Positions 1 through 7,846 of a stretch of 64,000 nt of DNA are shown here, piece after piece. This DNA is from Massilia sp. BSC265 (lineage in GTDB: Bacteria > Pseudomonadota > Gammaproteobacteria > Burkholderiales > Burkholderiaceae_D). Both the position numbers and the translations under genes were made by a program. The stretch's first letter is position 1. The number at the start of each line of letters is the position of its first letter. The notes below the pieces were generated by a model. It was not told the origin of the DNA and did not search any database. It worked only from the letters and a program-made list of their open reading frames with translations. Location: NCBI RefSeq assembly GCF_000740675.1, contig NZ_JPXI01000033.1:558001-622000 (forward strand). The letters are read 5' to 3'.

Positions 1-542
1 ACCACCCACCACACGACCAGCATCAGGATCGGCATCATGACGGCGATCGGGCCGAGCGTGCGCAGTGCCAGGTTGCCGGCCATGTTGCGGCGTACGGCCA
101 GGTCCTGGGCCACCTGCACGGTCTGGTTCTCGCTCTGGATCGAGAACACGCGGTAGACGGTGCCGTTGGCCTTGACGTTGGAGAAGCCCAGCACCGCGCG
201 CTGCGGCAGCCGGGCGCGCGAGACGCTGTGGAAGACCTGCACCCCGTCGGGCGACCACATCTGCACCACCATGTCGTCGTTGCCGCTGCCGGCATTGGCC
301 TCGTTCTTGGCCTGGAGCCGCTGCTGCGCCTCGATGTTCGACAGCGGCGTGCTCGAGCGCAGCGACAGCGCCATCTGCTGCATGTGGTAGTCGAAGATCT
401 GGTCGGCGTCGTGCAGAGCCGTGCGGTAGGCGATCGAGGCTTGCGCCAGGGCGGCGATGGTGATCGCCGCCAGCAGGTACCACAAGAGGCGCCCGCGCAG
501 GGAGTGCGTCACGTTGGACCTGAGCTTGGCCCTGAATTTCAT
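1..542 (-). CDS. Two-component sensor histidine kinase, N-terminal part (cut by window start)
   Basis: About 180 N-terminal residues are present; the catalytic part lies beyond position 1. The protein opens with a basic stretch, a membrane segment (LLWYLLAAITIAALAQAS), a periplasmic domain of about 120 residues and the start of a second membrane segment (IAVMMPILMLVVWWV). This matches the QseC/TctE kinases with a 2CSK_N-type sensor domain. The ATG overlaps the TGA of the response-regulator gene (ATGA), so the two are translationally coupled and the kinase very likely phosphorylates that regulator. The signal sensed cannot be read from the sequence. Confidence 0.85.
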   Translation of the reverse strand, partial: MKFRAKLRSNVTHSLRGRLLWYLLAAITIAALAQASIAYRTALHDADQIFDYHMQQMALSLRSSTPLSNIEAQQRLQAKNEANAGSGNDDMVVQMWSPDGVQVFHSVSRARLPQRAVLGFSNVKANGTVYRVFSIQSENQTVQVAQDLAVRRNMAGNLALRTLGPIAVMMPILMLVVWWV

Positions 543-1201
543 GCCTTGGGTACCATGTAGCCGACGCCGCGGACGTTCTGGATCAGGTCACTGCCCAGCT
601 TCTTGCGCAGGCCGTGGATGTAGACTTCCACCGCGTTGCTGGAGACTTCGTCGCGCCAGCTGTACAGCTTTTCCTCCAGCTGGGCGCGCGACAGCACGGC
701 GCCGGGCCGCGCCACCAGGGCTTCCAGCACGGCCCATTCGCGCGCGGAGAGCGCGACCTGGCTGCCGTCGACCAGCACTTCGCGGGTGGCGGGATTGATC
801 GAGATGTTCTTGTATTCGAAGACGGGCTCGGCGCGCCCGGCGGCGCGGCGCAGCAACGCACGGATGCGCGCCAGCAGTTCGTCGAGGTCGTAGGGTTTGA
901 GGACGTAGTCGTCGGCGCCGGCGTCCAGCCCGGCGATGCGCTGGGCCACCGAATCGCGCGCGGTGGCGACCAGCACGGGAGTGCGGTCCTTGCGGCTGCG
1001 CATCGAGCGCAGCACGTCGAGGCCGTCCTTGCGCGGCAGGCCAAGGTCGAGCAGGACCAGGTCGTAGTTCTGGTTCTGCATCAGGGCCGTGTCGGCCATT
1101 TCGCCGTCCTTGACCCAATCGACGGCGTAGTGCTCGGCCCGCAAGAGGTCGAGCACCACTTCGCCGATCATCGTATCGTCTTCTACCAGCAGTAAGCGCA
1201 T
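539..1201 (-). CDS. OmpR-family response regulator (QseB/TctD-like)
   Basis: 220 residues: receiver domain (about 1-115) and a winged-helix DNA-binding domain (about 125-218). The acidic pair E7/D8 (plus D9), the phosphate acceptor D52 in LLDLGLP, T80 and K102 (LKPYD) are all in place. The C-terminal domain has the usual DEVSSNAVEVYIHGLRKKLG signature. It is a DNA-binding regulator phosphorylated by the overlapping kinase gene. It lies 46 bp downstream of a DegP/MucD-type protease on the same strand, suggesting joint expression and perhaps an envelope-stress role. QseB and TctD/PmrA-like regulators cannot be told apart here. Confidence 0.92.
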   Translation of the reverse strand: MRLLLVEDDTMIGEVVLDLLRAEHYAVDWVKDGEMADTALMQNQNYDLVLLDLGLPRKDGLDVLRSMRSRKDRTPVLVATARDSVAQRIAGLDAGADDYVLKPYDLDELLARIRALLRRAAGRAEPVFEYKNISINPATREVLVDGSQVALSAREWAVLEALVARPGAVLSRAQLEEKLYSWRDEVSSNAVEVYIHGLRKKLGSDLIQNVRGVGYMVPKA

Positions 1202-1247
1202 GAATTCCCTGTCGTTGATACCAGCCGGTCGAGGACGCTACGCTTCC

Positions 1248-2771
1248 TTAGCCAATCCGCACTGGAATGAAGATTCTTTCATTTCCGCGCTGGATCAGCA
1301 AGGCCACCGACTTGCCGGCCTTCGACACCACCTCGCGGACCTGGTCGAGCGAGTTGACCGTGCGGCCATTGACCGCCACGAGCACGTCGCCCGGCTCGAT
1401 ACCTTTGCCCGCCGCCGCGCCGCGCGCGTCCTCGATCACCAGCCCCGATGCGATGCCGCTCTGGCGGCGCTCGATCGGCTCGAGCGGACGCAGGACCAGG
1501 CCCAGCTTGGCGCCATGGTTATCGCCGCTCGCGGCCAGCTCCTCCGGCACGCTGCGCTTGCCTTTCTCGGTGGCGTCGCCGAGGACGGCCTCGATGCGCA
1601 CCAGCTTGCCGTCGCGCCAGACGTCGAGCGCGACGCGCTCGCCCGGCTTGGACAGCGAGACGTTGCTCGACAGGTCGCCCGGCGACACGATGGTCTGGCC
1701 GTTCAGGCGACGGATGATGTCACCCGAGCGCAGGCCGGCGCGCTCGGCCGGGCCGCCGCGCTCGACGTTGGCGATCAGGACGCCTTCCGGCGCATCCAGG
1801 CCGAACGAGTCGGCGAATTCCTGGCCGATCGGCTGCACGTTCACGCCCAGCTTGGCATGCTGCACCTTGCCGGTGGCCATGATCTGGTCCTTGATCTTGA
1901 CCGCGATGTCGATCGGGATCGAGAAGGACAGGCCCTGGTAGCCGCCGGTCTGGCTGTAGATCTGCGAGTTGATGCCCACCACTTCGCCGCGGGTGTTGAA
2001 CAGCGGACCGCCCGAGTTGCCCGGGTTGACCGCCACGTCGGTCTGGATGAAGGGCACCTGGCCGTCCGGCAGGTTGCGGCCGGTGGCGCTCACCACGCCG
2101 GCGGTCACGGTGCTTTCGAGGCCATACGGCGAACCGATGGCCAGCACCCACTCGCCCGGGGCCAGGCTGCGCGACTTGCCGAGCGGCGCCACCGGCAAAT
2201 TCTTGGCGTCGATCTTCAGTACGGCCACGTCGGTGCGCGCGTCGGCGCCGACGACCTTGGCGCGGAATTCGCGGCGGTCGTGCAGCTTGACGGTCACTTC
2301 GTCGGCGCCCTGCACGACGTGGGCGTTGGTCAGGATGACGCCGTCCGGGCTGACGATGAAGCCCGATCCGGCGCCGAAAACGGGCGCTCCACGACCGCCG
2401 CCGCGCGGGTCCTGGAACTGTCGGAAGAATTCGTAGAACGGGTGACGCGGGTCGAGCTGGGGCACGTTGCCGCGGCTGGCCGTCTTGGTGCTTCCCACGA
2501 CCTGGATGTTGACCACCGCCTTGCCGTTCTGGGCGGCGATGCGGGTGAAGTCGGGGAGAGTCACCGTGCCGGCCGCAGCCGGAGCTGGGGCGGCGACAGG
2601 CGCAGGGGCAGCCACGACTGCAGGCGCCGGCGCTGCTGCTGCAGCTTCGGCTGCGACATTGTTATGGTTGACGGCAAGCGCACCGACCGCTCCGCCGATG
2701 ACGCCCGCGGCACACAAGGCCAGCGTGAGGCGTTTGGCAGTGATGGCAGTGACGGCACCTTCGTTACGCAT
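1248..2771 (-). CDS. Do-family (DegP/DegQ/MucD-like) periplasmic serine endoprotease
   Basis: 507 residues from the ATG at 2771, chosen because AGGAG lies 7 nt upstream; a 22-residue longer reading has no such site. An N-terminal membrane/signal segment is followed by an Ala/Pro-rich linker (about 41-68), a trypsin-like domain with catalytic H151 (LTNAHV), D181 (RTDVAVL) and S253 (NPGNSGGPL), and two PDZ domains (about 290-385 and 415-500). HtrA proteases degrade and refold damaged envelope proteins. The Ala/Pro linker ahead of the protease domain is longer than in E. coli DegP. The gene precedes a two-component system on the same strand, an arrangement that suggests an envelope-stress unit. 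Confidence 0.93.
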   Translation of the reverse strand: MRNEGAVTAITAKRLTLALCAAGVIGGAVGALAVNHNNVAAEAAAAAPAPAVVAAPAPVAAPAPAAAGTVTLPDFTRIAAQNGKAVVNIQVVGSTKTASRGNVPQLDPRHPFYEFFRQFQDPRGGGRGAPVFGAGSGFIVSPDGVILTNAHVVQGADEVTVKLHDRREFRAKVVGADARTDVAVLKIDAKNLPVAPLGKSRSLAPGEWVLAIGSPYGLESTVTAGVVSATGRNLPDGQVPFIQTDVAVNPGNSGGPLFNTRGEVVGINSQIYSQTGGYQGLSFSIPIDIAVKIKDQIMATGKVQHAKLGVNVQPIGQEFADSFGLDAPEGVLIANVERGGPAERAGLRSGDIIRRLNGQTIVSPGDLSSNVSLSKPGERVALDVWRDGKLVRIEAVLGDATEKGKRSVPEELAASGDNHGAKLGLVLRPLEPIERRQSGIASGLVIEDARGAAAGKGIEPGDVLVAVNGRTVNSLDQVREVVSKAGKSVALLIQRGNERIFIPVRIG

Positions 2772-2913
2772 GTATGTGCTCCTGATGGAAAATGTTGACC
2801 GATGATGGTGGCTTATCGATGAGGTATAGTTTCCCAAAGCTGGCTTAGAACATGCTTAAGCTGGCAACTTCCGGCCTTAGACCTGTCTTAACCCAGACCC
2901 GGGCCCCATCGTC

Positions 2914-2940
2914 AAAAAGGGCGCCCCATGGGACGCCCTT
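2914..2940 (-). terminator. Rho-independent terminator after the small heat-shock gene
   Basis: On the minus strand a 7 bp stem (AAGGGCG / CGCCCTT) with a GC-rich 10 nt loop is followed by a run of T. It lies 38 bp beyond the stop of the Hsp20 gene. A short T-rich run also follows on the plus strand, but no plus-strand gene ends here. Confidence 0.75.
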
Positions 2941-2978
2941 CTTTCAAACTACTACCTTGTACTCAGGCGTCCGACACC

Positions 2979-3437
2979 TTAGGCGGCGTTGCGCTGTTCC
3001 AGCTGTTGCACGTTGGAGGTAGCGCCGTTCGCATCGCCAATGGCAATCTTGCGCGGCTTGAACGCTTCGGGCACTTCGCGCACCAGGTCGATGGTGAGCA
3101 TGCCGTTGTCGAACGAAGCGCCGGTGACCTTCACGTGGTTCGCCAGCTGGAAGCGCTGCTCGAAATCGCGGGCGGCGATGCCACGGTGCAGGAAGGTGCG
3201 CTGGGTGTCGTCCTTCTGCTTGCGGCCGGTGACGTGCAGGGTGTCACGCTCGGTCACGATTTCCACTTCGTCGCGGGTGAAGCCGGCCAGGGCCATCACG
3301 ATGCGGTAGTTGTCTTCGCTCACCAGTTCGATGTTGTACGGCGGGTAGCTCGGCTCGGCGCGCTGCTCGAGCAGGCTGGCCAGGCGATCGAAACCGATGG
3401 CGGAACGGTACAGGGGAGTCAGATCGAAAGTACGCAT
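2979..3437 (-). CDS. Hsp20-family small heat-shock chaperone (IbpA-like)
   Basis: 152 residues with a central alpha-crystallin domain (about 35-130). It shows the IbpA-type start MRTFDLTPLYRSAIGFDRL, the internal GFTRDEVEI and the FQLANHVKVTGASFDNGML stretch close to the C-terminal A-x-x-x-G-x-L motif. Such proteins bind unfolding polypeptides and hold them for the DnaK/ClpB system. It is monocistronic, bounded downstream by a terminator and upstream by a sigma-70/sigma-32-like promoter and a leader that resembles a ROSE thermometer, so translation is probably heat-controlled. The start is fixed by GAGGAT 7 nt upstream. Confidence 0.93.
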   Translation of the reverse strand: MRTFDLTPLYRSAIGFDRLASLLEQRAEPSYPPYNIELVSEDNYRIVMALAGFTRDEVEIVTERDTLHVTGRKQKDDTQRTFLHRGIAARDFEQRFQLANHVKVTGASFDNGMLTIDLVREVPEAFKPRKIAIGDANGATSNVQQLEQRNAA

Positions 3438-3498
3438 GATAAATATCCTCGTAAGTTAAGCGATATATGTTGCCGGACCTCATCACGAGCATCCGGTG
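3438..3498 (-). promoter_or_regulatory. Probable ROSE-type RNA thermometer in the ibpA-like leader
   Basis: The predicted 60 nt leader can form a first hairpin (CCGGA / TCCGG) and a second one in which AUAUAUCGCUU faces the Shine-Dalgarno GAGGAUAU. It contains UCGCU (3463-3459), matching the ROSE anti-SD consensus U(U/C)GCU, opposite the SD at 3450-3445. ROSE elements keep small heat-shock genes closed at low temperature. The fold was drawn by hand. Confidence 0.7.
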
Positions 3499-3503
3499 AC
3501 TCC

Positions 3504-3532
3504 AATCTAGTGCCATGCCAAGGCAGTTTCAA
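3504..3532 (-). promoter_or_regulatory. Promoter of the small heat-shock gene
   Basis: On the minus strand TTGAAA (3532-3527), a 17 bp spacer and TAGATT (3509-3504). CTTGAAA is also the sigma-32 -35 element, though the -10 lacks the CCCCAT form, so either sigma factor is possible. Confidence 0.6.
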
Positions 3533-3647
3533 GGCATACGAAATATGGATTTTTATCTCATTTTGCAAATATTATTTGCATTCATTTTTGCGATGAAACA
3601 TTGTCTAACATGCTAGAGTGAGGTGTTTTGGCTCATTGGAACAAGGC

Positions 3648-4340
3648 ATGAAGACCATCGGACTCATCGGCGGCATGAGCTGGGAATCGACCATTCCCTA
3701 CTACCGCACCATCAACGAAACCGTGCGCGAATTGTGCGGCGGCCTGCACTCGGCAAGGCTGGTGCTGGTCAGCGTCGACTTCGACGAGGTCGAGCGCCTG
3801 CAGCGCGCCGGGGACTGGGACAGCGCCGGCCTTCTGCTGGCCGACTGCGCGCGCAGGCTGGAACGGGCCGGCGCCGACTTCGTCGTGCTGTGCACGAACA
3901 CCATGCACAAGGTCGCCCCGGCGATCGAGGCGGCCACCAGGATCCCCCTCTTCCACATCGCCGACCCCACGGCCGAAGCGATCCGCGCAGCCGGCCTGCG
4001 CAAGGTGGGCCTGCTGGGCACCCGCTTCACCATGGAGCAGGATTTCTACCGCGCACGGCTCGAGACCCGGCACGGCCTGGAGGTCGTGGTGCCCGATGAA
4101 GCCGGCCGTGCCCTGGTGCATCGCGTGATCTACGACGAGCTTTGCCAGGGCCGGGTGCTGGATGCCTCGCGCGAGGCCTACCGTGCCGTGATCCGCGAAC
4201 TGGTGGCGGCCGGCGCGGACAGCGTGATCCTGGGCTGCACCGAGATCGCCCTGCTGGTCGGCCCTGCGGACAGCCCGGTGCCCGTCTTCGACACCACCGC
4301 ACTGCATGCGCGCAAGGCCGCCGAATTTGCGCTAAGGTGA
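3648..4340 (+). CDS. Aspartate/glutamate racemase family protein
   Basis: 230 residues, begun at the ATG at 3648 because it gives the family N-terminus MKTIGLIGGMSWEST and has AAGG just upstream. The two catalytic cysteines of cofactor-independent racemases are seen at C82 (LCTNTMHK) and C197 (LGCTEI). The sequence resembles YgeA/RacX-type broad-specificity amino-acid racemases more than MurI or maleate isomerase. Substrate is unknown. It stands alone, 28 bp before the phosphoesterase gene on the same strand, so the two may be co-transcribed. Confidence 0.88.
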   Translation: MKTIGLIGGMSWESTIPYYRTINETVRELCGGLHSARLVLVSVDFDEVERLQRAGDWDSAGLLLADCARRLERAGADFVVLCTNTMHKVAPAIEAATRIPLFHIADPTAEAIRAAGLRKVGLLGTRFTMEQDFYRARLETRHGLEVVVPDEAGRALVHRVIYDELCQGRVLDASREAYRAVIRELVAAGADSVILGCTEIALLVGPADSPVPVFDTTALHARKAAEFALR

Positions 4341-4368
4341 GCGCCCCCAGACACGCACATCCGCCTCC

Positions 4369-5484
4369 ATGTTTTCGATCGTCCTCAACATCGTCGGTAC
4401 CCTGTTCCATCTTTACGTCGCCGCCCGCCTGTATTCGATCGATGCGGTGCGCAGCCGCATCCCGCGGCCCGTGTGGTGGGTCGGCGCCCTCCTCGTCTGG
4501 CTGCTCTACTTCGCCGGCGTGCGCATCGGCGACGAGGCCCTCGACTGGCGCTGGTGGCCGGGCCAGTTTGCGCTGACCTGGCTGGGCATCACCTTCGTGA
4601 TGTCGCTCTGCCTGCTGGTCACGGATATCCTGGGCGGCTTCGGCCTGTGGTGGCGCGCGCATACGCAGAAGCTGCGCACCATCGGCGCCCTCGCCGGCGT
4701 GCTGCTTGCAAGCTTTGCCATCTTCCAGGGCATGCGCGCGCCCGTCATCGTCGACCAGGAAGTGGTGATGAAAGACCTCCCGCAGGCGCTGGACGGCACC
4801 GTCATCGTTGCCGTCAGCGACATCCACCTCGGCGCCCAGCGCCGCTCCGAATGGCTGGCGGCGCGCGTCGAGCAGATCAACGCCTTGAAGCCGGCCGCGG
4901 TCCTGATGCTGGGCGACCAGGTCGAGGACAACCCGATCGGCGAGCCGCAGCTCGCCCCCACCCTGCGCCGTCTGCGGGCTCCTCTCGGCGTGTGGGCGGT
5001 GACGGGCAACCACGAGTTCTACGGCGACGCCGAGACCACCGTGCGCGAATTCGAAGAAGGCGGCGTGCGCTGGCTGCGCGACCGCCAGGTGGAGCTGGCG
5101 CCGGGACTGGTGCTGGCCGGGATCGAGGACATCGGCCGGGCCATGCGCAATGAGCGCGACATCGTCGGCGGGCTGGCGCGCACCATTCCGGCGCCGACCG
5201 ATACCGCCACCATCCTGATGTCGCACATCCCGGCAGCCCGGATCATCGAGGAAGCCGGCGCGCGCGGCGTCGACCTGATGCTGTCCGGGCACACGCACGG
5301 CGGCCAGATCTGGCCCTTCAGCTATGCGGTGCAGAAGCGTTTCGCGAAGTACGCCGGCGCGTACGACGTCAACGGCATGATGCTGTACGTGACGCGCGGC
5401 GCCGGCAGCTGGGGCCCGCGCATGCGCCTGTGGAAGCCGGGCGAGATCATCAGGCTGACGCTCAGATCTCCCACTGCAGCTTGA
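4369..5484 (+). CDS. Membrane-anchored metallophosphoesterase
   Basis: 371 residues. The N-terminal 135 residues hold four hydrophobic segments, followed by a calcineurin-type phosphoesterase domain with all metal-binding motifs: SDIHLG, GDQVED, GNHEFY and SGHTHGG. This is the YkuE/YaeI-like group, some members of which act on UDP-2,3-diacylglucosamine or other lipid-linked phosphates; the actual substrate is not evident. Its last 23 bp overlap the 3' end of the convergent DUF5916 gene, so no intergenic terminator fits between them. Confidence 0.88.
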   Translation: MFSIVLNIVGTLFHLYVAARLYSIDAVRSRIPRPVWWVGALLVWLLYFAGVRIGDEALDWRWWPGQFALTWLGITFVMSLCLLVTDILGGFGLWWRAHTQKLRTIGALAGVLLASFAIFQGMRAPVIVDQEVVMKDLPQALDGTVIVAVSDIHLGAQRRSEWLAARVEQINALKPAAVLMLGDQVEDNPIGEPQLAPTLRRLRAPLGVWAVTGNHEFYGDAETTVREFEEGGVRWLRDRQVELAPGLVLAGIEDIGRAMRNERDIVGGLARTIPAPTDTATILMSHIPAARIIEEAGARGVDLMLSGHTHGGQIWPFSYAVQKRFAKYAGAYDVNGMMLYVTRGAGSWGPRMRLWKPGEIIRLTLRSPTAA

Positions 5485-7786
5485 GCGTCAGCGACTTGCT
5501 GCGCGTGCCGACCAGCGGCATCTTTTCGATCACATAACCGGCCGAGGCGATACGGCCATGGCGCCACTGGTAGCGGTACAGCAGCGAGCGGTGCACCTGG
5601 CGCTCGTTCCACGCTTCCAGCTGCGTCACGCCGTCGTCGCGGCGCGCGCCCCAGGTATTCTGCGCCAGCAGGCGCAGCGAATCGCGCGCGCTGAAATGCA
5701 GGTTGGCGAGCCAGCGCCAGGCATTGTCGGCAAAGGCCGGATGGCCGAGCGTGCCCTGGACCCAGGCCCGGTTCCAGTGGTGGTCGAGTTCCAGCGACCA
5801 GCCGCGCCGCAAGGGGAAGCGCAGGCCGACGTCGATCGTCACATTGCCGCCGGGGCCGACGCGGTCGGCGTCGGCGTCGAGCTGGCGCCCGAGCGCCAGC
5901 TCGACGCCGATCTTCGATACCCATGGTGCCGGCGTGCCCGAAAAACCCAGGTGGATGGCGCGGGTGTCATGCAGCTTGCCGCCCGTGCGCGCGCGCTGGC
6001 GATCGAAGCCGAGCAGGGTCCAGAACTCGGTCTGGCGCGGCGCCATGAACCAGATGCCCGGACGCAGCTCGCGCGAGACCACCTCGCCGCCGGGCTGGCC
6101 GCCGGCGCCGTCGAGCAGCGTGCGCACTTCGGCGGCCTGCAGCAGGACTTCGAACTCGTACAGTTCGATTCCCGTCACGGACTGCCCGCCGAGTTTCCGG
6201 GCCAGTTCGGTCGTGCCCTTGACGATCCCGGCCTGCGGCACGAAGCCATTGTCATTGACGAAGCCGGGACCGATCGCCTCCAGCGCGAATTCGTTCCACC
6301 ACGCGTCGCTGCTGTGGATGTATTTCGCGTGCAGGTAAGCGCCCGACGCGCGCCGACTGCGCACCGGCTGCCCAGCCATGTCGAAGCCGGAGGTCGTGCG
6401 CGAATGCATGCCGGTGACGGTGGCCTGGCGCTGGGCATCGCCGCCGGCGCTGCGCCACTGGGCATCTAGGCCGATCACGTCGTTGCTCCCCAAGCCCTCA
6501 TAGGCGCGCTGCGAGGCGAAAGCTCCGAGCAGCAGGCCATCGCCGTGCCAGCGCGTGCGCCACAGGCTGGCGCGCGTGGGACGGGGCTGCACGTACTCGA
6601 TGGTCTCGTAGGGCCGTCCGCGCAGCACCAGACCGCCTTCCTGGTCGCGCAGGCTCATCGCGGTGGCGTCGGCATCGGCCGCGCGCCAGGTCGCGCGCAG
6701 GCCCCAGGCCGGATTGCTCACGGTGCGCGAGTAAAAGGCCGGCAGCGGCAAGCCGAGCACGTCGGCGCTCTCGAGAAAGAAGCCGCGCTTTTCCGGCAGG
6801 CTCAGGGCGATGTTGCCGGCGCCCTGGGAGACCGGCTGGTCCACCTCGACCTGCGAGTAGTCCGGGTTGATGGTGGCATTGAACACCCAATCGGCGCGCG
6901 GCCGGGCATTGATTTCCAGGCCGAGATCCGCCTGCCGTCCGCGCCCGCGCACGCCGTCGGCGATGCCGCGGTCGGCGCGCAGCGTCAGCTCCGGCCGCAG
7001 CTCGATGAAGCGGCGGTCGCGCACGGCGGCCACGGTCTCGCCCATGCCCTCGACTTCACGCAGGAAGGACAGGTGGCTGAGGGCATCGGTGCGCAGCGGC
7101 GCACTCACCAGCAGTGTGCCGTCGGCATGCGGAACGCTGCGCTCAACCAGCAAACGCCAGTCCTTCCCGCCTCGGTAGGGGAAGCGCAGGTTCGACAGCG
7201 GCCAGCGCACTTCCATGCTGTAGCCATCGGGCAGGCGGGTGACGGCGGCTTCGACCGGGAAATCGGGACCGAGATCGGATTCGTCGTCGCTTGCCCTGTG
7301 CAGGCCGTCGCTGACCACCCCGGCCAGGTTCACCCGGACGAACTGGGCGGCGCGTCCATGGCCGACCGGATCGATCCAGATGCCGATGAAGTCCTGGTCG
7401 AGGTCGACCTTGTCGCGCCGGGCCAGCGCCACGCGCATCTTCTGCGGCGCGTCGTCCCAGGCGCGGATGCCGAACACCAGGGCCTGTTCGTCGACCAGCA
7501 GCTGCACCGTGGTGCGCAAGCCTGCCGGCGCCGCCTTGCCATCGCGCGGCGCATGCTTGTGGAAGCCGTCATAGGCCGGCGCCCGCTGCCAGGCTGGTTC
7601 ATCGAGCCGGCCGTCGATGACGGCGGCATGTCCATCGCCATGACGCGCCGCGCGCAGGCGACCAGCCTCATCGGCGGCCCCGGCCTCGAAGGCGAGCGAG
7701 GCGGCCAGGAGCAAGGCGGACAGGCGATACGACAGGACAGGCACGATTGGAGAAGAACGCGAATGGAAAACGCGCGAGTGTAGCAT
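5462..7786 (-). CDS. DUF5916-type protein with N-terminal CBM9-like domain, secreted/outer membrane
   Basis: 774 residues. A signal-peptide-like segment (LSALLLAASLAFEAGA, about 22-37) precedes a carbohydrate-binding-module-9-like domain (about 40-230, with GRLDEPAW and the DQDFIGIWIDP stretch). The rest is a beta-rich region ending in an alternating hydrophobic strand (LTLKLQWEI), as expected of an outer-membrane barrel. This is the DUF5916 family, whose function is not established. The exact start is unsure: the first ATG gives a rather long signal region and no strong ribosome site is seen. The 3' end overlaps the convergent phosphoesterase gene. Confidence 0.82.
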   Translation of the reverse strand: MLHSRVFHSRSSPIVPVLSYRLSALLLAASLAFEAGAADEAGRLRAARHGDGHAAVIDGRLDEPAWQRAPAYDGFHKHAPRDGKAAPAGLRTTVQLLVDEQALVFGIRAWDDAPQKMRVALARRDKVDLDQDFIGIWIDPVGHGRAAQFVRVNLAGVVSDGLHRASDDESDLGPDFPVEAAVTRLPDGYSMEVRWPLSNLRFPYRGGKDWRLLVERSVPHADGTLLVSAPLRTDALSHLSFLREVEGMGETVAAVRDRRFIELRPELTLRADRGIADGVRGRGRQADLGLEINARPRADWVFNATINPDYSQVEVDQPVSQGAGNIALSLPEKRGFFLESADVLGLPLPAFYSRTVSNPAWGLRATWRAADADATAMSLRDQEGGLVLRGRPYETIEYVQPRPTRASLWRTRWHGDGLLLGAFASQRAYEGLGSNDVIGLDAQWRSAGGDAQRQATVTGMHSRTTSGFDMAGQPVRSRRASGAYLHAKYIHSSDAWWNEFALEAIGPGFVNDNGFVPQAGIVKGTTELARKLGGQSVTGIELYEFEVLLQAAEVRTLLDGAGGQPGGEVVSRELRPGIWFMAPRQTEFWTLLGFDRQRARTGGKLHDTRAIHLGFSGTPAPWVSKIGVELALGRQLDADADRVGPGGNVTIDVGLRFPLRRGWSLELDHHWNRAWVQGTLGHPAFADNAWRWLANLHFSARDSLRLLAQNTWGARRDDGVTQLEAWNERQVHRSLLYRYQWRHGRIASAGYVIEKMPLVGTRSKSLTLKLQWEI

Positions 7787-7846
7787 TCCATTCTGACAAC
7801 GTGAACGCCACCCGGGCCTGCCATTCGGGAGAGTTTTCTTCCGGCC

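Noticed and set aside
1200-2798. Long plus-strand open frame of more than 500 codons
   Set aside because: It is the antisense shadow of the HtrA protease gene, whose catalytic motifs are plain; the high GC content opens such frames opposite many genes here (also opposite GGDEF-EAL, HrpA, Edd and Pgi).
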